The position numbers and the translations under genes are program-made. From an uncultured Eubacterium sp. (lineage in GTDB: Bacteria; Bacillota; Clostridia; Lachnospirales; Lachnospiraceae), in contig CAJUIL010000010.1 of assembly GCA_910586225.1 (NCBI GenBank), positions 47,982 through 111,981 of the forward strand: a DNA stretch of 64,000 nt, read 5' to 3'. Positions 18,012 to 26,653 of the stretch are shown in pieces; positions within the stretch are counted from its first letter, which is position 1, and each line of letters opens with the position of its first letter. Below the pieces are notes generated by a model that had not been told where the DNA came from, did no database searches, and saw only the letters and a list, made by a program, of their open reading frames with translations.

Positions 18012-19457
18012 CTACGCTTTTGTTTTTAGAATTTCCAAAAGAAACTCCCAAACACGTTTTGTTGACGATATACTTAATTTTTCTTCTGTCGTGTGTACAT
18101 CTTTCATATCCGGGCCGATTGAGATACAATCCAAGCCTGGCAGCTTTCCTACGAGCAGTCCGCATTCCAAGCCAGCGTGGATCGCCTCGATCACAGGCGG
18201 CTTCCCATACATCTTTTCATATACAGCCGCGATTTTATCTCGAAACGCAGAATCCCGCTTATATTCCCATGCTGGGTAATCGCCTGAAATTTCTACTGTG
18301 CCGCCTATTGCCTGTGTCAAATACGTCATTTTTTCCAACAATGCCTCCTTTGCACTTCCAACAGAGCTTCGTACAGCATAGCTTAAAAGTATTTCCTTCT
18401 CACTCAGCTCTAAAATGCCAAGATTCAACGAAGTTTCCACTAGTCCTTCCACATCTGCGCTCATAGTCTGGATTCCATTTGGCATTGCATTGACAAATAA
18501 AACCGCCTGTCTGGTACTGGCGTCATCCAACATCTGAGTCTTCGCCTCAGTAGCTTTGGATGTAATACAAATATTTTTATCTGTAACAGCATATTCGTTG
18601 GAAAGCTCGTCTTGTATTCTTGTCAGCGCTTTCCTCGCTTGGTCCATATCCTGCTGCGCAAGGCAGATCACAGCCTTGCTTTCTCTTGGAATCGCATTAT
18701 CCTTGCTGCCGCCTGCAAAAGAAGCCAAATTATATTTTACACAGCTTGACAAAGCAATTAAAATCCTGCCCATCAGAATATTTGCGTTTGCACGCCCTTT
18801 ATTGATCTCCACACCAGAATGACCGCCGTTTAAGCCGTTTACCGTTATTTCCAGAGCTGCTCCGTCCACGGATACACGATGTACCGGCAGCCTGCATTTG
18901 ATACCAGCACCCCCTGCGCAGCCTGCCAGCAAAAATCCTTCCTCTTCGGAATCCAGATTCAGCAGCCTGCGTCCCTTTAACATGGAAACGTCAATACCAG
19001 AAGCGCCTTCCATACCAACCTCTTCTGAAACAGTAAAAATAACCTCCAGCCTTGGATGCGCAATCGTTTCCGAAGCAAGAACTGCGAGCGCATAAGCGAT
19101 TGCAATTCCATCATCGCCGCCGAGCGTCGTACCGTCTGCTGTCAGATTATCCCCTTCTATAAGAAGCCGGATCCCCTCGTTCTGAAAATCAATATCACAG
19201 TCCGGTTTCTTTTCACATACCATATCAAGATGTCCCTGAATGATAATCGGTTCCTCCTGTTCGTAGCCCGGTGTCGCTTCTTTTATAATTATGATATTTT
19301 TCAGCTCATCCTGAATGCATTCCAGCTTGTGCTTTTTCGCAAATTCCACACAATAATTGCTAATTTTTTCCTCTTCATATGATGCGCGGGGAATTGAGCT
19401 GATTTCTTCAAAATACGAAAATACTTCTTTTGGTTCCAGACCTGATAATACGCCCAT
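18012..19457 (-). CDS. pepD: Aminoacyl-histidine dipeptidase (PepD, M20C)
   Basis: 481 residues, normal length. M20 zinc peptidase motifs are visible: GHLDMVCEK (metal ligand and nearby Asp), DGTTLGGDDGI (bridging Asp) and VSEEVGMEGA (catalytic Glu pair). A dimerisation domain is inserted in the middle. It cleaves Xaa-His and other dipeptides in the cytoplasm. Its neighbours upstream on the same strand are a PqqD-like gene and an OPT oligopeptide transporter, suggesting a peptide uptake and breakdown locus. Confidence 0.93.
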   Translation of the reverse strand: MGVLSGLEPKEVFSYFEEISSIPRASYEEEKISNYCVEFAKKHKLECIQDELKNIIIIKEATPGYEQEEPIIIQGHLDMVCEKKPDCDIDFQNEGIRLLIEGDNLTADGTTLGGDDGIAIAYALAVLASETIAHPRLEVIFTVSEEVGMEGASGIDVSMLKGRRLLNLDSEEEGFLLAGCAGGAGIKCRLPVHRVSVDGAALEITVNGLNGGHSGVEINKGRANANILMGRILIALSSCVKYNLASFAGGSKDNAIPRESKAVICLAQQDMDQARKALTRIQDELSNEYAVTDKNICITSKATEAKTQMLDDASTRQAVLFVNAMPNGIQTMSADVEGLVETSLNLGILELSEKEILLSYAVRSSVGSAKEALLEKMTYLTQAIGGTVEISGDYPAWEYKRDSAFRDKIAAVYEKMYGKPPVIEAIHAGLECGLLVGKLPGLDCISIGPDMKDVHTTEEKLSISSTKRVWEFLLEILKTKA

Positions 19458-19523
19458 GTTTTTTCCTTCCTTATTTCTATATTTTATAAAACTGTTCCTA
19501 TCTCTTATTTTTATCTGACTTAT

Positions 19524-19874
19524 CTATTTTTTATTCTCATATACAATAAAACGGTTATTGTGAAGAATGCGAACATATTCGCATAAACGTTCATACAATG
19601 GCTCCGCCTTTTTTCCAAATTTAGATTTTACCGCAATCCCAAGCTCATAAACTGTCCTTGTACCATCCATTTCCTGCCAGATAAAGCTGCCAAGCTCATC
19701 CAACTCAATTCGGCTCACCTTTGGTCTGCGGAATATAATCTGTGCTATCCGGTTAAATAATCCCCGATTAACAACAGCTACTTCTACATATTTTTTCTGA
19801 TTCAGATCCCATTCATACAATTTATTCCGTTTTGGAACATAATCCAAAAAATTTTCCTGCTTCTTTTTTCTCAT
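19524..19874 (-). CDS. PqqD-like (RiPP recognition element) protein, orphan
   Basis: 116 residues. The last ~65 residues (LDELGSFIWQEMDGTRTVYE, then a helix and LHNNRFIVYENK) match PqqD-type winged-helix proteins, which bind leader peptides for radical-SAM maturases. The N-terminal ~50 residues are basic (FLDYVPKRNKLYEWDLNQ). No radical-SAM enzyme or precursor peptide is encoded nearby, so it is an orphan; many Clostridia have such stand-alone copies of unknown role. ATG at 19874 has AAGGA 7 nt upstream. It lies between the OPT transporter and pepD. Confidence 0.75.
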   Translation of the reverse strand: MRKKKQENFLDYVPKRNKLYEWDLNQKKYVEVAVVNRGLFNRIAQIIFRRPKVSRIELDELGSFIWQEMDGTRTVYELGIAVKSKFGKKAEPLYERLCEYVRILHNNRFIVYENKK

Positions 19875-19947
19875 AATCAAATCCTTTTCACCGTTCCAAA
19901 ATCCTGTCTCTATCATTTACTTTTATCATTAAGCCTCTGTATCCTAG

Positions 19948-19980
19948 AGGACTATCCGGACTACTGCTCCGGATAGTCCT
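19948..19980 (-). terminator. Hairpin after the OPT transporter gene
   Basis: A perfect 13-bp stem (AGGACTATCCGGA / TCCGGATAGTCCT, 7-nt loop) lies between the OPT stop and the PqqD-like gene. No U-tract follows, so it may be a partial terminator or a processing/stability element setting the ratio of transporter to downstream product. Confidence 0.5.
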
Positions 19981-20017
19981 ACTAGATGTAGAATTACATA
20001 TTTTTTATATTATGATT

Positions 20018-21916
20018 TTATTTATTTTTATTTCTTACAATGATATAATAAAGCGTTGCAGTAAGAACGGCGAAGAATGCCAATCCTCCCCAGTTGCCAA
20101 GATTGATACTCTCTGAAAGATTGATAACATCTCCAAGAGACTCGTCACCAACATTTATAATAGCAAATACCGCAAGCAAAATTCCAACCAGACCTTCGCC
20201 CGCAATCAATCCTGAAGAATACAATACGCCGTTTTCCACCTTGCGCTTGCGCTCTTTTTCTGTTTCGTTCTTTTTCTTTTCAAAGTACAGTCTTAAAAGC
20301 CCACCAATGATCATAGGCGTACTCAGATGGATCGGCAGGTACAGGCCGACTGCAAATGGCAGTACCGGAATACCGAGTATCTCTACGACGATTGCAATAA
20401 AGACACCGGAAAATACAAGCGCCCAAGGCAGATTGCCGTCCATAACGCCTTCTACAACCATTTTCATCAAAACTGCCTGCGGCGCCGGAAGCTGTTCGGA
20501 ACCATAGGACCATGCTGCATTCAGTAAATATAAAACACCGCCGATCGTGATCGCAGATGCAACAACACCGATCAATTCACCGATCTGCTGATTTTTCGGT
20601 GTAGAACCAACTAAAAAGCCTGTTTTTAAATCCTGTGATGTATCACCCGCAATCGCTGCTATAATACAAATAACAGAACCAATGCTGATAGCAGCTACCA
20701 TACCTGTCATTCCGATCATTCCGGTTGCCTTTAAGATCATCGTAGCAATGAGCAGCGTAGCGATCGCCATACCAGATACCGGGTTATTAGAACTGCCGAC
20801 AAGCCCTACCATACGGGAGGACACGGTTGCAAAAAAGAAACCGAATATAATAATAATAATCGCACCTAATAAATTCACCGGAATCGCCGGACACAGCCAC
20901 ATAAAAACTGCCATAACACCAATACCGATAAATACAAAACTCATTGGAAGATCCTGGGTCGTACGATTCGATACGCCAGCTTTTGCTCCAAATCCTGATA
21001 CGGCCTGACGAAATGTACGTACGATCAGCGGCAGGGATTTGATCAGGCTCATAATACCGCCTGCTGCAACCGCTCCGGCGCCGATATACCGGATATATGT
21101 TTTCCAAAGCGCCCAGGAATCAAAGGTACTGATCGGATCTGAACCCGGAAAAATAACTGATTCTCCGCCAAACAACGCGATCAGAGGCATGATCACAAAC
21201 CAGCCAAGTGTGCCGCCCGCAAGCAGATAAGAAGATACCTTCGCACCACAGATATAGCCTACGCCAAGCAGCGCAGGAAGCACGTCCATACCAATTCCGG
21301 AGCCTTTATAACTCTTAATCTCAAAATCAACCTCACTTGGGAAAATGCAAAGCCCATCTGCAATGAATTTGTAAATTGCTGAAACACCCAGACCTAAAAA
21401 TACAGTGGAAGCGCTTTCTCCGCCCTCTTCTCCGGCCATCAATACTTCTGCACAGGCTTTTCCTTCCGGATATGGAAGCGTACCATGCTCCTGTACGATC
21501 AACGCCGTACGCAGCGGGATCATAAACAGAATACCGATCACACCGCCAACAAATGCAATTAATGCGATTTCGATCAGCGATGGCGTTTCTGTTCCTCCTT
21601 CTGACGCCCATATAAACAAAGCCGGCAGCGTAAAGATCGCTCCCGCAGCCAGAGACTCTCCGGCAGAACCGATCGTCTGCACGATATTATTCTCCAATAT
21701 AGAGTCACGCCGCAGAATTTTACGGATGACACCCATCGAAATAACCGCAGCCGGTATAGAAGCTGATACCGTCATTCCAACTCGAAGTCCTAAATACGCA
21801 TTTGCACCACCGAATAAAACGGCCAGCAAAATACCAAGCACGACCGAAACCGGCGTAATTTCGGGGAGTACCTTGTCAGCCGGAATATACGGCTTAAACT
21901 CTTTTGATTCATTCAT
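20018..21916 (-). CDS. OPT family oligopeptide transporter
   Basis: 632 residues, about 15 predicted hydrophobic membrane segments. The N-terminal GGANAYLGLRVGMTVSASIP motif and the internal EGKACAEVLMAGEEGG segment are typical of the bacterial OPT branch. It imports oligopeptides by ion symport. ATG at 21916 has AGGAGG 11 nt upstream; an earlier in-frame codon at 21982 has no such site and would overlap the promoter. Upstream is a strong promoter with an inverted repeat over the -35. pepD and a PqqD-like gene follow. Confidence 0.93.
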   Translation of the reverse strand: MNESKEFKPYIPADKVLPEITPVSVVLGILLAVLFGGANAYLGLRVGMTVSASIPAAVISMGVIRKILRRDSILENNIVQTIGSAGESLAAGAIFTLPALFIWASEGGTETPSLIEIALIAFVGGVIGILFMIPLRTALIVQEHGTLPYPEGKACAEVLMAGEEGGESASTVFLGLGVSAIYKFIADGLCIFPSEVDFEIKSYKGSGIGMDVLPALLGVGYICGAKVSSYLLAGGTLGWFVIMPLIALFGGESVIFPGSDPISTFDSWALWKTYIRYIGAGAVAAGGIMSLIKSLPLIVRTFRQAVSGFGAKAGVSNRTTQDLPMSFVFIGIGVMAVFMWLCPAIPVNLLGAIIIIIFGFFFATVSSRMVGLVGSSNNPVSGMAIATLLIATMILKATGMIGMTGMVAAISIGSVICIIAAIAGDTSQDLKTGFLVGSTPKNQQIGELIGVVASAITIGGVLYLLNAAWSYGSEQLPAPQAVLMKMVVEGVMDGNLPWALVFSGVFIAIVVEILGIPVLPFAVGLYLPIHLSTPMIIGGLLRLYFEKKKNETEKERKRKVENGVLYSSGLIAGEGLVGILLAVFAIINVGDESLGDVINLSESINLGNWGGLAFFAVLTATLYYIIVRNKNK

Positions 21917-21953
21917 GGTAAATAAACCCTCCTTAATAATTTGTACATAAACT

Positions 21954-21982
21954 ATTATCCAATGAATTTTGACACTTGTCAA
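21954..21982 (-). promoter_or_regulatory. sigma-70-type promoter of the OPT transporter with palindrome over the -35
   Basis: On the minus strand TTGACA-N17-GATAAT. The -35 is one arm of the inverted repeat TTGACA-AG-TGTCAA (21969-21982), a possible operator that would block RNA polymerase when occupied. Confidence 0.65.
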
Positions 21983-22024
21983 TTATATTGCAAAAAAATA
22001 TCGTAATCTATTTAGGAATTTTTC

Positions 22025-22052
22025 TTGTATTTATGGAAATTTATGGTATAAT
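22025..22052 (+). promoter_or_regulatory. Promoter of tRNA-Ser
   Basis: TTGTAT-N16-TATAAT, with the -10 ending 33 bp before the tRNA-Ser gene. Confidence 0.65.
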
Positions 22053-22085
22053 CTTAATACAGTATTCATTTTAGTATTGTTTTAT

Positions 22086-22170
22086 GGAGAGTTGTCCGAG
22101 CGGTTTAAGGTGCGGCTCTCGAAAAGCCGTGTGCTGAGAAGCACCGTGGGTTCGAATCCCATGCTCTCCG
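22086..22170 (+). tRNA. tRNA-Ser (CGA)
   Basis: Class II tRNA of 85 nt. Acceptor stem GGAGAGT pairs with GCTCTCC, the anticodon loop is CTCGAAA (anticodon CGA, reads UCG), there is a long variable arm (TGTGCTGAGAAGCACC) and the T-loop is GGTTCGAATCC. The discriminator is G. The 3' CCA is not encoded. Confidence 0.95.
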
Positions 22171-22227
22171 TTTGATGTACTGTACGTCAGTACAGTACTT
22201 TCTATTAATACATCCTACCTCCAATTT

Positions 22228-22262
22228 AAAAAAAGAGTTCTGTGTAAACAGAACTCTTTTTT
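22228..22262. terminator. Bidirectional terminator between tRNA-Ser and larB
   Basis: Stem GAGTTCTG / CAGAACTC, extended by A-runs and T-runs on the two sides to about 15 bp, with a 6-nt loop. It can terminate tRNA-Ser on the plus strand and larB on the minus strand. Confidence 0.85.
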
Positions 22263-23016
22263 ATTGTCCGGTCGTCCCCTCCGCCAGACGGTTTATTTGA
22301 GCTGCCAAATATCCGGCTCCATATCCATTATCAATATTTACAACTGCAATTCCATTCGCACAGGAGTTGATCATCGTCAGCAACGCAGATAACCCATGTA
22401 AGGAAGCGCCATACCCAACGGAAGTAGGCACCGCAATAACCGGCTTATCCACAAGACCTCCAATCACACTGGCCAAAGCGCCCTCCATACCTGCTACGGT
22501 CACAACGCAATTTGCTGTCTGGATCACTTCTATTTTTGCCAACAGCCTATGAAGTCCGCTTACCCCCACATCGTAAATACGCTCAACCCTAGTGCCAAAA
22601 TACTCTGCCGTCTGCGCTGCCTCCTCGGCCACTGGAATATCAGCAGTACCTGCGGTACACACGACTGCTCTGCCTGTACGTATCTTATCTGGTTTTTCTA
22701 TTTTTATGATTCGTGACACAGGGTCATAAGCTGCCTGTGGATATTTTTGCCGGATCAGCTCATACTGCGCCTGATCTGCTCTTGTCCCAAATACCTCTCC
22801 GTCCTGCTCATACAACCGTCCGAAAATCTGCAGCAGATGTTCATCCGCCTTACCGCTGCAAAAAATCACCTCAGCAAAACCAGAACGGATTTTTCTATGA
22901 AAATCCAGTTTCGCATAACCCATCTCTTCAAACGGCTGTCTGCGGAAATATTGCTCCGCCTCTTCCACTGACAGCATACCATTTTGTACTTTTTTTAAAA
23001 TCTCTCTTGTTTCCAT
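22261..23016 (-). CDS. larB: LarB, nickel-pincer nucleotide biosynthesis carboxylase/hydrolase
   Basis: 251 residues. The C-terminal half has the AIR-carboxylase-like core: GTADIPVAEEA, VAGMEGALASVIGGLVDKP and VPTSVGYG. LarB carboxylates nicotinic acid adenine dinucleotide and hydrolyses the phosphoanhydride, the first step toward the NPN cofactor of lactate racemase. The open frame extends to 23136 into the upstream HAD gene; the ATG at 23016 (METREIL) gives the usual length and avoids overlap. larC, larE and larA are not in the window, so its partners must be elsewhere or its substrate differs. Confidence 0.88.
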   Translation of the reverse strand: METREILKKVQNGMLSVEEAEQYFRRQPFEEMGYAKLDFHRKIRSGFAEVIFCSGKADEHLLQIFGRLYEQDGEVFGTRADQAQYELIRQKYPQAAYDPVSRIIKIEKPDKIRTGRAVVCTAGTADIPVAEEAAQTAEYFGTRVERIYDVGVSGLHRLLAKIEVIQTANCVVTVAGMEGALASVIGGLVDKPVIAVPTSVGYGASLHGLSALLTMINSCANGIAVVNIDNGYGAGYLAAQINRLAEGTTGQ

Positions 23017-23087
23017 GAAATCTATTACCTTTACCTTCTCATTTTTATAATATAAATACCAGCAAGTCAGCACACCAGAAACAGCTG

Positions 23088-23738
23088 CTACATTTCTTTT
23101 AATAAAGCGATCACCTTGGATAAATCCTCTACGCAACCATACAACAGCTTTTTTGTATCTTCATCTGGCTGGCTCAGATCAGGCACCATAACCGGATACA
23201 TCCCTGCCTGGTATGCAGCCATAATTCCATTGGGAGAATCCTCCAACGCCATACACGCAGACGGATCCACATGAAGCCGCGCAGCTGCTTCCAAATAAAT
23301 ATCCGGCGCAGGCTTTCCATTTTTCACCATCGAAGCGCAGACAATCTGGTCAAAATATTTCAGCCTGTCCAAAGAACCAAGATAACGCTTTGTACGCTCT
23401 GGGTCCGTAGCTGTAGCAACTGCAAGCAGATAATGATGTTCGTTTAAATAGTCCAACAACTGCCCAAGTCCCCGCTTTTCCTCCAGCCCATGAGCTTCAA
23501 TATGCTCATTCATCAGTTGAATACGCAGCGTTCTTACCTTATAATAATCAAAATCTTCTCCAATTTCAGCCTGAAGCTTTGGGACTGCATATTTCGCGGC
23601 AAGACTTCGTATTCCGAGTATCTGCTCTCTTTCTACCTGATAGCCGTAATAACGCGCCGCTTCCAGCCAATATTTCACCAACAGCTTCTCCGTATCAATC
23701 ATTAAGCCATCCATATCAAAAATAACTGCTTTTACCAT
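23088..23738 (-). CDS. HAD-superfamily phosphatase (beta-phosphoglucomutase/phosphatase-like)
   Basis: 216 residues. HAD motif I DMDGLMIDTE (nucleophile Asp and acid/base Asp), a four-helix cap domain, motif II VATATD, motif III Lys (KNGKPAPDIY) and motif IV LEDSPNG. This subfamily includes beta-phosphoglucomutase and sugar-phosphate phosphatases; substrate cannot be assigned. ATG at 23738 has GGGGG about 5 nt upstream. larB follows 71 bp later. Confidence 0.85.
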   Translation of the reverse strand: MVKAVIFDMDGLMIDTEKLLVKYWLEAARYYGYQVEREQILGIRSLAAKYAVPKLQAEIGEDFDYYKVRTLRIQLMNEHIEAHGLEEKRGLGQLLDYLNEHHYLLAVATATDPERTKRYLGSLDRLKYFDQIVCASMVKNGKPAPDIYLEAAARLHVDPSACMALEDSPNGIMAAYQAGMYPVMVPDLSQPDEDTKKLLYGCVEDLSKVIALLKEM

Positions 23739-23807
23739 AATTTCCCCCATATCTATCTTTTCTTTGGCAGCTGCTTGCCTCGTGCAAAAAATATAGCTTC
23801 TTCACAA

Positions 23808-23844
23808 CAAAAAACGCAGGTATTCTGCTTCTGCCAGTCCTGCG
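23808..23844 (-). terminator. Intrinsic terminator downstream of the SRP RNA
   Basis: On the minus strand CGCAGG ... CCTGCG is followed at once by TTTTTT. It lies ~55 bp beyond the predicted mature 3' end of the SRP RNA, so the primary transcript would be ~350 nt and trimmed. Confidence 0.7.
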
Positions 23845-23896
23845 CGCTTTTTGTTACTGTATATTTATAGTAACGGAATTTTACTTTTTTCCTTTT

Positions 23897-24158
23897 AAGG
23901 ACATCCTGCTTTGAATCCTGACCATAAACGTTACCCTGGCAGTTAACTCGGCCCAGGCACCCTTGCGGCACACAAGAGCTCTTGCTTAGTGCTGCTCCAT
24001 TCCTGACCTGACACGGTTCACAAGTTCCTGTTGCGCAAGACCCAAACGTCAACGCCACTTACCAGGGGCTGCTTTACAATCGAAAGACCCGAGGCAGGAT
24101 ATGACCCCAGCTATAGCGGATTGCTGGTACAGGGCACCGCTAGCGCCCCGGCTGTCCG
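23897..24158 (-). ncRNA. ffs: Signal recognition particle RNA, large Firmicutes type (scRNA)
   Basis: About 262 nt. The 5' Alu-type domain contains GGTGCCCTGTACCAGC. The universally conserved Ffh-binding hairpin is GTGTCAGGTC-AGGAA-TGGAGCAGCAC. The long helix 5 is supported by complementary ends (for example ATCCTGC near the 5' side and GCAGGAT at the 3' end). It forms the cytosolic SRP with Ffh and targets nascent membrane proteins. A consensus promoter ends 7 nt upstream. The exact 3' end is inferred from pairing. Confidence 0.93.
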
Positions 24159-24164
24159 ATTTTT

Positions 24165-24193
24165 ATTATATAGCGTTTATGAAGAATTGTCAA
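24165..24193 (-). promoter_or_regulatory. Consensus sigma-70 promoter of SRP RNA
   Basis: TTGACA-N17-TATAAT on the minus strand, matching consensus in both hexamers, with a predicted start near 24158. Such strength fits an abundant stable RNA. Confidence 0.93.
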
Positions 24194-25092
24194 ATTATTT
24201 TTAATAGTATCAGGGATGTGGAGTAGACTTTTGAGGTAAGCATCTCAGACAGAAATGATCGTAAAAGATGAATGGATAAAAATCTTAAAAAGCTGGTTTT
24301 TATCATATCTTTTTTAGATAGTTATTTGTTGATATCATTATATATGGTGCTTACTACTTTTTTGATATTTTATTGTAGTTTTCAAAATTTGTTGCTAATA
24401 AGCGGAAAATTTATGCTTAATATCAGCTAATTATTAAATTGGAATAAGCTTGAACAGACTATAAAAATTTAATTTTTCTTGGCTCCATTACTTATCATTT
24501 TTATAATTATCTTTTTAAGAGTCCTATTATAATTTTTAATACTACATGAATAAATATATTTTATATCTCTTTATTTCGAAAATGTATATAAAATATGTTA
24601 GAATCGAACATATATTATTCCTCCCTACAATATGTTCAAATTATAATAATTTTTAATTATTAAATTATATATGTAAAATATTAGATAATTAATGATTATA
24701 TCTGATAAATTATTTTTATTATTTAATATAAAAAATACAAATAAATTATATAATGACTTTATTTATATTCAAAATTCCATAAAATATTAAAATTTGATGA
24801 TTTATAATATTATTATTTTTTGAAATTAAGTTGCTATTTCTATATATCTATTATTTTTTCCTAACTTATTAATTTGTTTTTCTTTTTTATTATACATTTT
24901 TTTGCAATTCAAATTCTATAAACAAGTAAATATAAGCATTTTTGTTTTCTATTTTTTAAGTTAACCCAAATTTTGAAGTTCAAATAAAAGTGACTAATTA
25001 TAAAGATATTATAGTTCACTCAGTCAAATAATAAATATTTATGCTATCCCTTAAAGATATTATGCTATTTCTATAATTATATTTTAGAATTT
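24194..25092. other. AT-rich gene-free region
   Basis: About 900 bp between the SRP promoter and the flagellin terminator. Sampled 60-bp lines contain only 8-15 percent G+C. I see no supported gene: the longest readable frame (near 24545, ~37 codons) has no ribosome binding site and resembles random AT-rich sequence. It may be decayed sequence or curved, protein-bound DNA. Confidence 0.8.
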
Positions 25093-25135
25093 AAAAAACA
25101 GGAGAGTCTATTACTTTCATAACAGATTCTCCTGT
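25093..25135 (-). terminator. Flagellin terminator
   Basis: On the minus strand an ACAGGAG / CTCCTGT stem, extended by a nearly complete inner stem (AATCTGTTAT with GTAATAGACT), is followed by TTTTTT. It is a strong intrinsic terminator ~37 bp after the flagellin stop. Confidence 0.9.
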
Positions 25136-25172
25136 GCTTACTTCAAATATTTGTCTATTATAATAGAATAGC

Positions 25173-26495
25173 TCAAGCTAACAAATAAGCAACGCTATCG
25201 GTCATTTGATTTGTCTGTGCAAGCATCACTTCGCCAAATTGCTCTAAAATCTTATTTTTTGAATACTGCACCATCTCTTCTGGCATATTTGTATCTCTCA
25301 ATTTACTTTCAGAGTATTGCGTATTTTCTGCAGTATTGTCAACGACTAGCATTGCTTTTTCCAAGCGATTTTGCATTGCACCTAAATACGAACGATAATC
25401 AGAAAGGTTTTCGATTGCACCTCGTACCTCCTCCATCGTATTTCCTGCAGCTTCGAAAGAATTTACATCCATTGCGCCTAATCCGAGTGTTGCTGAATTG
25501 ATAGTTCTCAGTTTCAGCATAATTTCCTGATATGGTCTGTCATTAACCTGAATATGATAATCCTGTTCCATATTGATCATATCTGTTGCATATATTGTTC
25601 CCATCTTTGGATTATAAGGAGGATGATCGCTGACTGAATAAAAAATAAGGGAAGAGCCGTTTAAGCTAACTCCATTCGCGTGTCCAATATGCACATCACT
25701 ACTCCCACCAGGATTTAACGATCCCTGTTTACTTAAAACCAAATCATAAATTTTTTTTACAATATCCTCTCCATTTTTCAGTTGTGTATCTTTTACACCA
25801 ATCTGAATTGTCAGATCATCCCTTGGTCCATTTGGATTACTAGCAGAAGAAGTTGTCTGATCTGTAAAAACAAAAGAAAATGTCTGGCCACAGTTTTGCG
25901 AGCATGTAACATAAAATTGCTTTCCAATGAGCTGCTCTTTATTATTCTCATTTACATTTTTAAAATCAAGGCTTTTACCAGATACATAGTCATTTCCGGT
26001 ACGATTTGCAATCCCATAAAAGGCATCGTCCATAATAACACTCGAATAATCTTCTGCATCTATTTCCACTAATTGTTTTGCTCTTAATACCGTATAAGTA
26101 TTAAATGTAGTATCTCTTGAAATCCTGTTAATTTCTGACTTCAACTGAAGCAATTCTTTGTGTAAAGCTTCTCTGTCCTTTTCTGTATTGGTATCATTTG
26201 CTGCCTGTGTTGAAAGCTCATTCATCCTCTGAAGAATACTTTGAACTTCTTCCAACGCTCCGTCCGTTGTCTGTATCATAGAAACACCGTCTTGGATATT
26301 TCTGGATCCTTTATTCATCCCCCTGATCTGATATCTCATTTTCTCAGAAATCTGCAAGCCTGCAGCATCATCTGCGGAACGGTTGATCCTATATCCTGAA
26401 GACAGCTTCTCAACTGATTTCTTTTTATCCTCAGTTTTTATTCCCAGCTGACGGTTTGTGTTCATTGCCGTTAAATTGTGGGTGATAATAGCCAT
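25173..26495 (-). CDS. Flagellin
   Basis: 440 residues. N-terminal D0/D1 helices (MAIITHNLTAMNTNRQLGI, LSSGYRINRSADDAAGLQIS, RNIQDGVSMIQTTDGALEE) and C-terminal D1/D0 (SYLGAMQNRLEKAMLVVDN, ending in a hydrophobic helix) are canonical. Residues ~150-340 form a variable surface domain containing a CSQNCG cysteine pair, unusual for flagellin. It is the filament subunit. The gene is monocistronic, with its own sigma-28-like promoter and terminator and a ~150-nt leader, ~16 kb from the flaG-fliD block. ATG at 26495 directly follows GGAGT, and an AGGTGAGGG lies a little further upstream. Confidence 0.95.
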   Translation of the reverse strand: MAIITHNLTAMNTNRQLGIKTEDKKKSVEKLSSGYRINRSADDAAGLQISEKMRYQIRGMNKGSRNIQDGVSMIQTTDGALEEVQSILQRMNELSTQAANDTNTEKDREALHKELLQLKSEINRISRDTTFNTYTVLRAKQLVEIDAEDYSSVIMDDAFYGIANRTGNDYVSGKSLDFKNVNENNKEQLIGKQFYVTCSQNCGQTFSFVFTDQTTSSASNPNGPRDDLTIQIGVKDTQLKNGEDIVKKIYDLVLSKQGSLNPGGSSDVHIGHANGVSLNGSSLIFYSVSDHPPYNPKMGTIYATDMINMEQDYHIQVNDRPYQEIMLKLRTINSATLGLGAMDVNSFEAAGNTMEEVRGAIENLSDYRSYLGAMQNRLEKAMLVVDNTAENTQYSESKLRDTNMPEEMVQYSKNKILEQFGEVMLAQTNQMTDSVAYLLA

Positions 26496-26646
26496 ACTCC
26501 ATTCCCTCACCTTCTATAAACCTGCCCGGCTTACAACATTTTCTCTGATGCGTAGAAAAACGAAAACAGTTCAGACAATCTGAGCTGCTATTTTCATCCT
26601 CTTACCCTAATTTAGAAAAAGCTTTGCCGTGTAAATAAACCTCTCC
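26496..26646 (-). promoter_or_regulatory. Flagellin mRNA leader with possible CsrA sites
   Basis: The ~150-nt leader from the sigma-28-like promoter to the start codon contains GGA motifs at AATGGAGAG (5' end), AGAGGATG (middle) and AATGGAGT immediately before the ATG. The last overlaps the ribosome binding site, the place where CsrA blocks flagellin translation in B. subtilis. The binding role is inferred. Confidence 0.5.
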
Positions 26647-26653
26647 ATTATCT

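Noticed and set aside
23017..23136. N-terminal extension of larB into the HAD gene
   Set aside because: Exceeds usual LarB length, overlaps the upstream gene and lacks a ribosome site.
23753..24058. 101-codon minus-strand reading frame over the SRP RNA
   Set aside because: It lies inside a stable RNA with conserved structure and has no ribosome site.
24545..24660. ~37-codon frame in the AT-rich desert
   Set aside because: No ribosome site, and expected by chance in sequence with so little GC.
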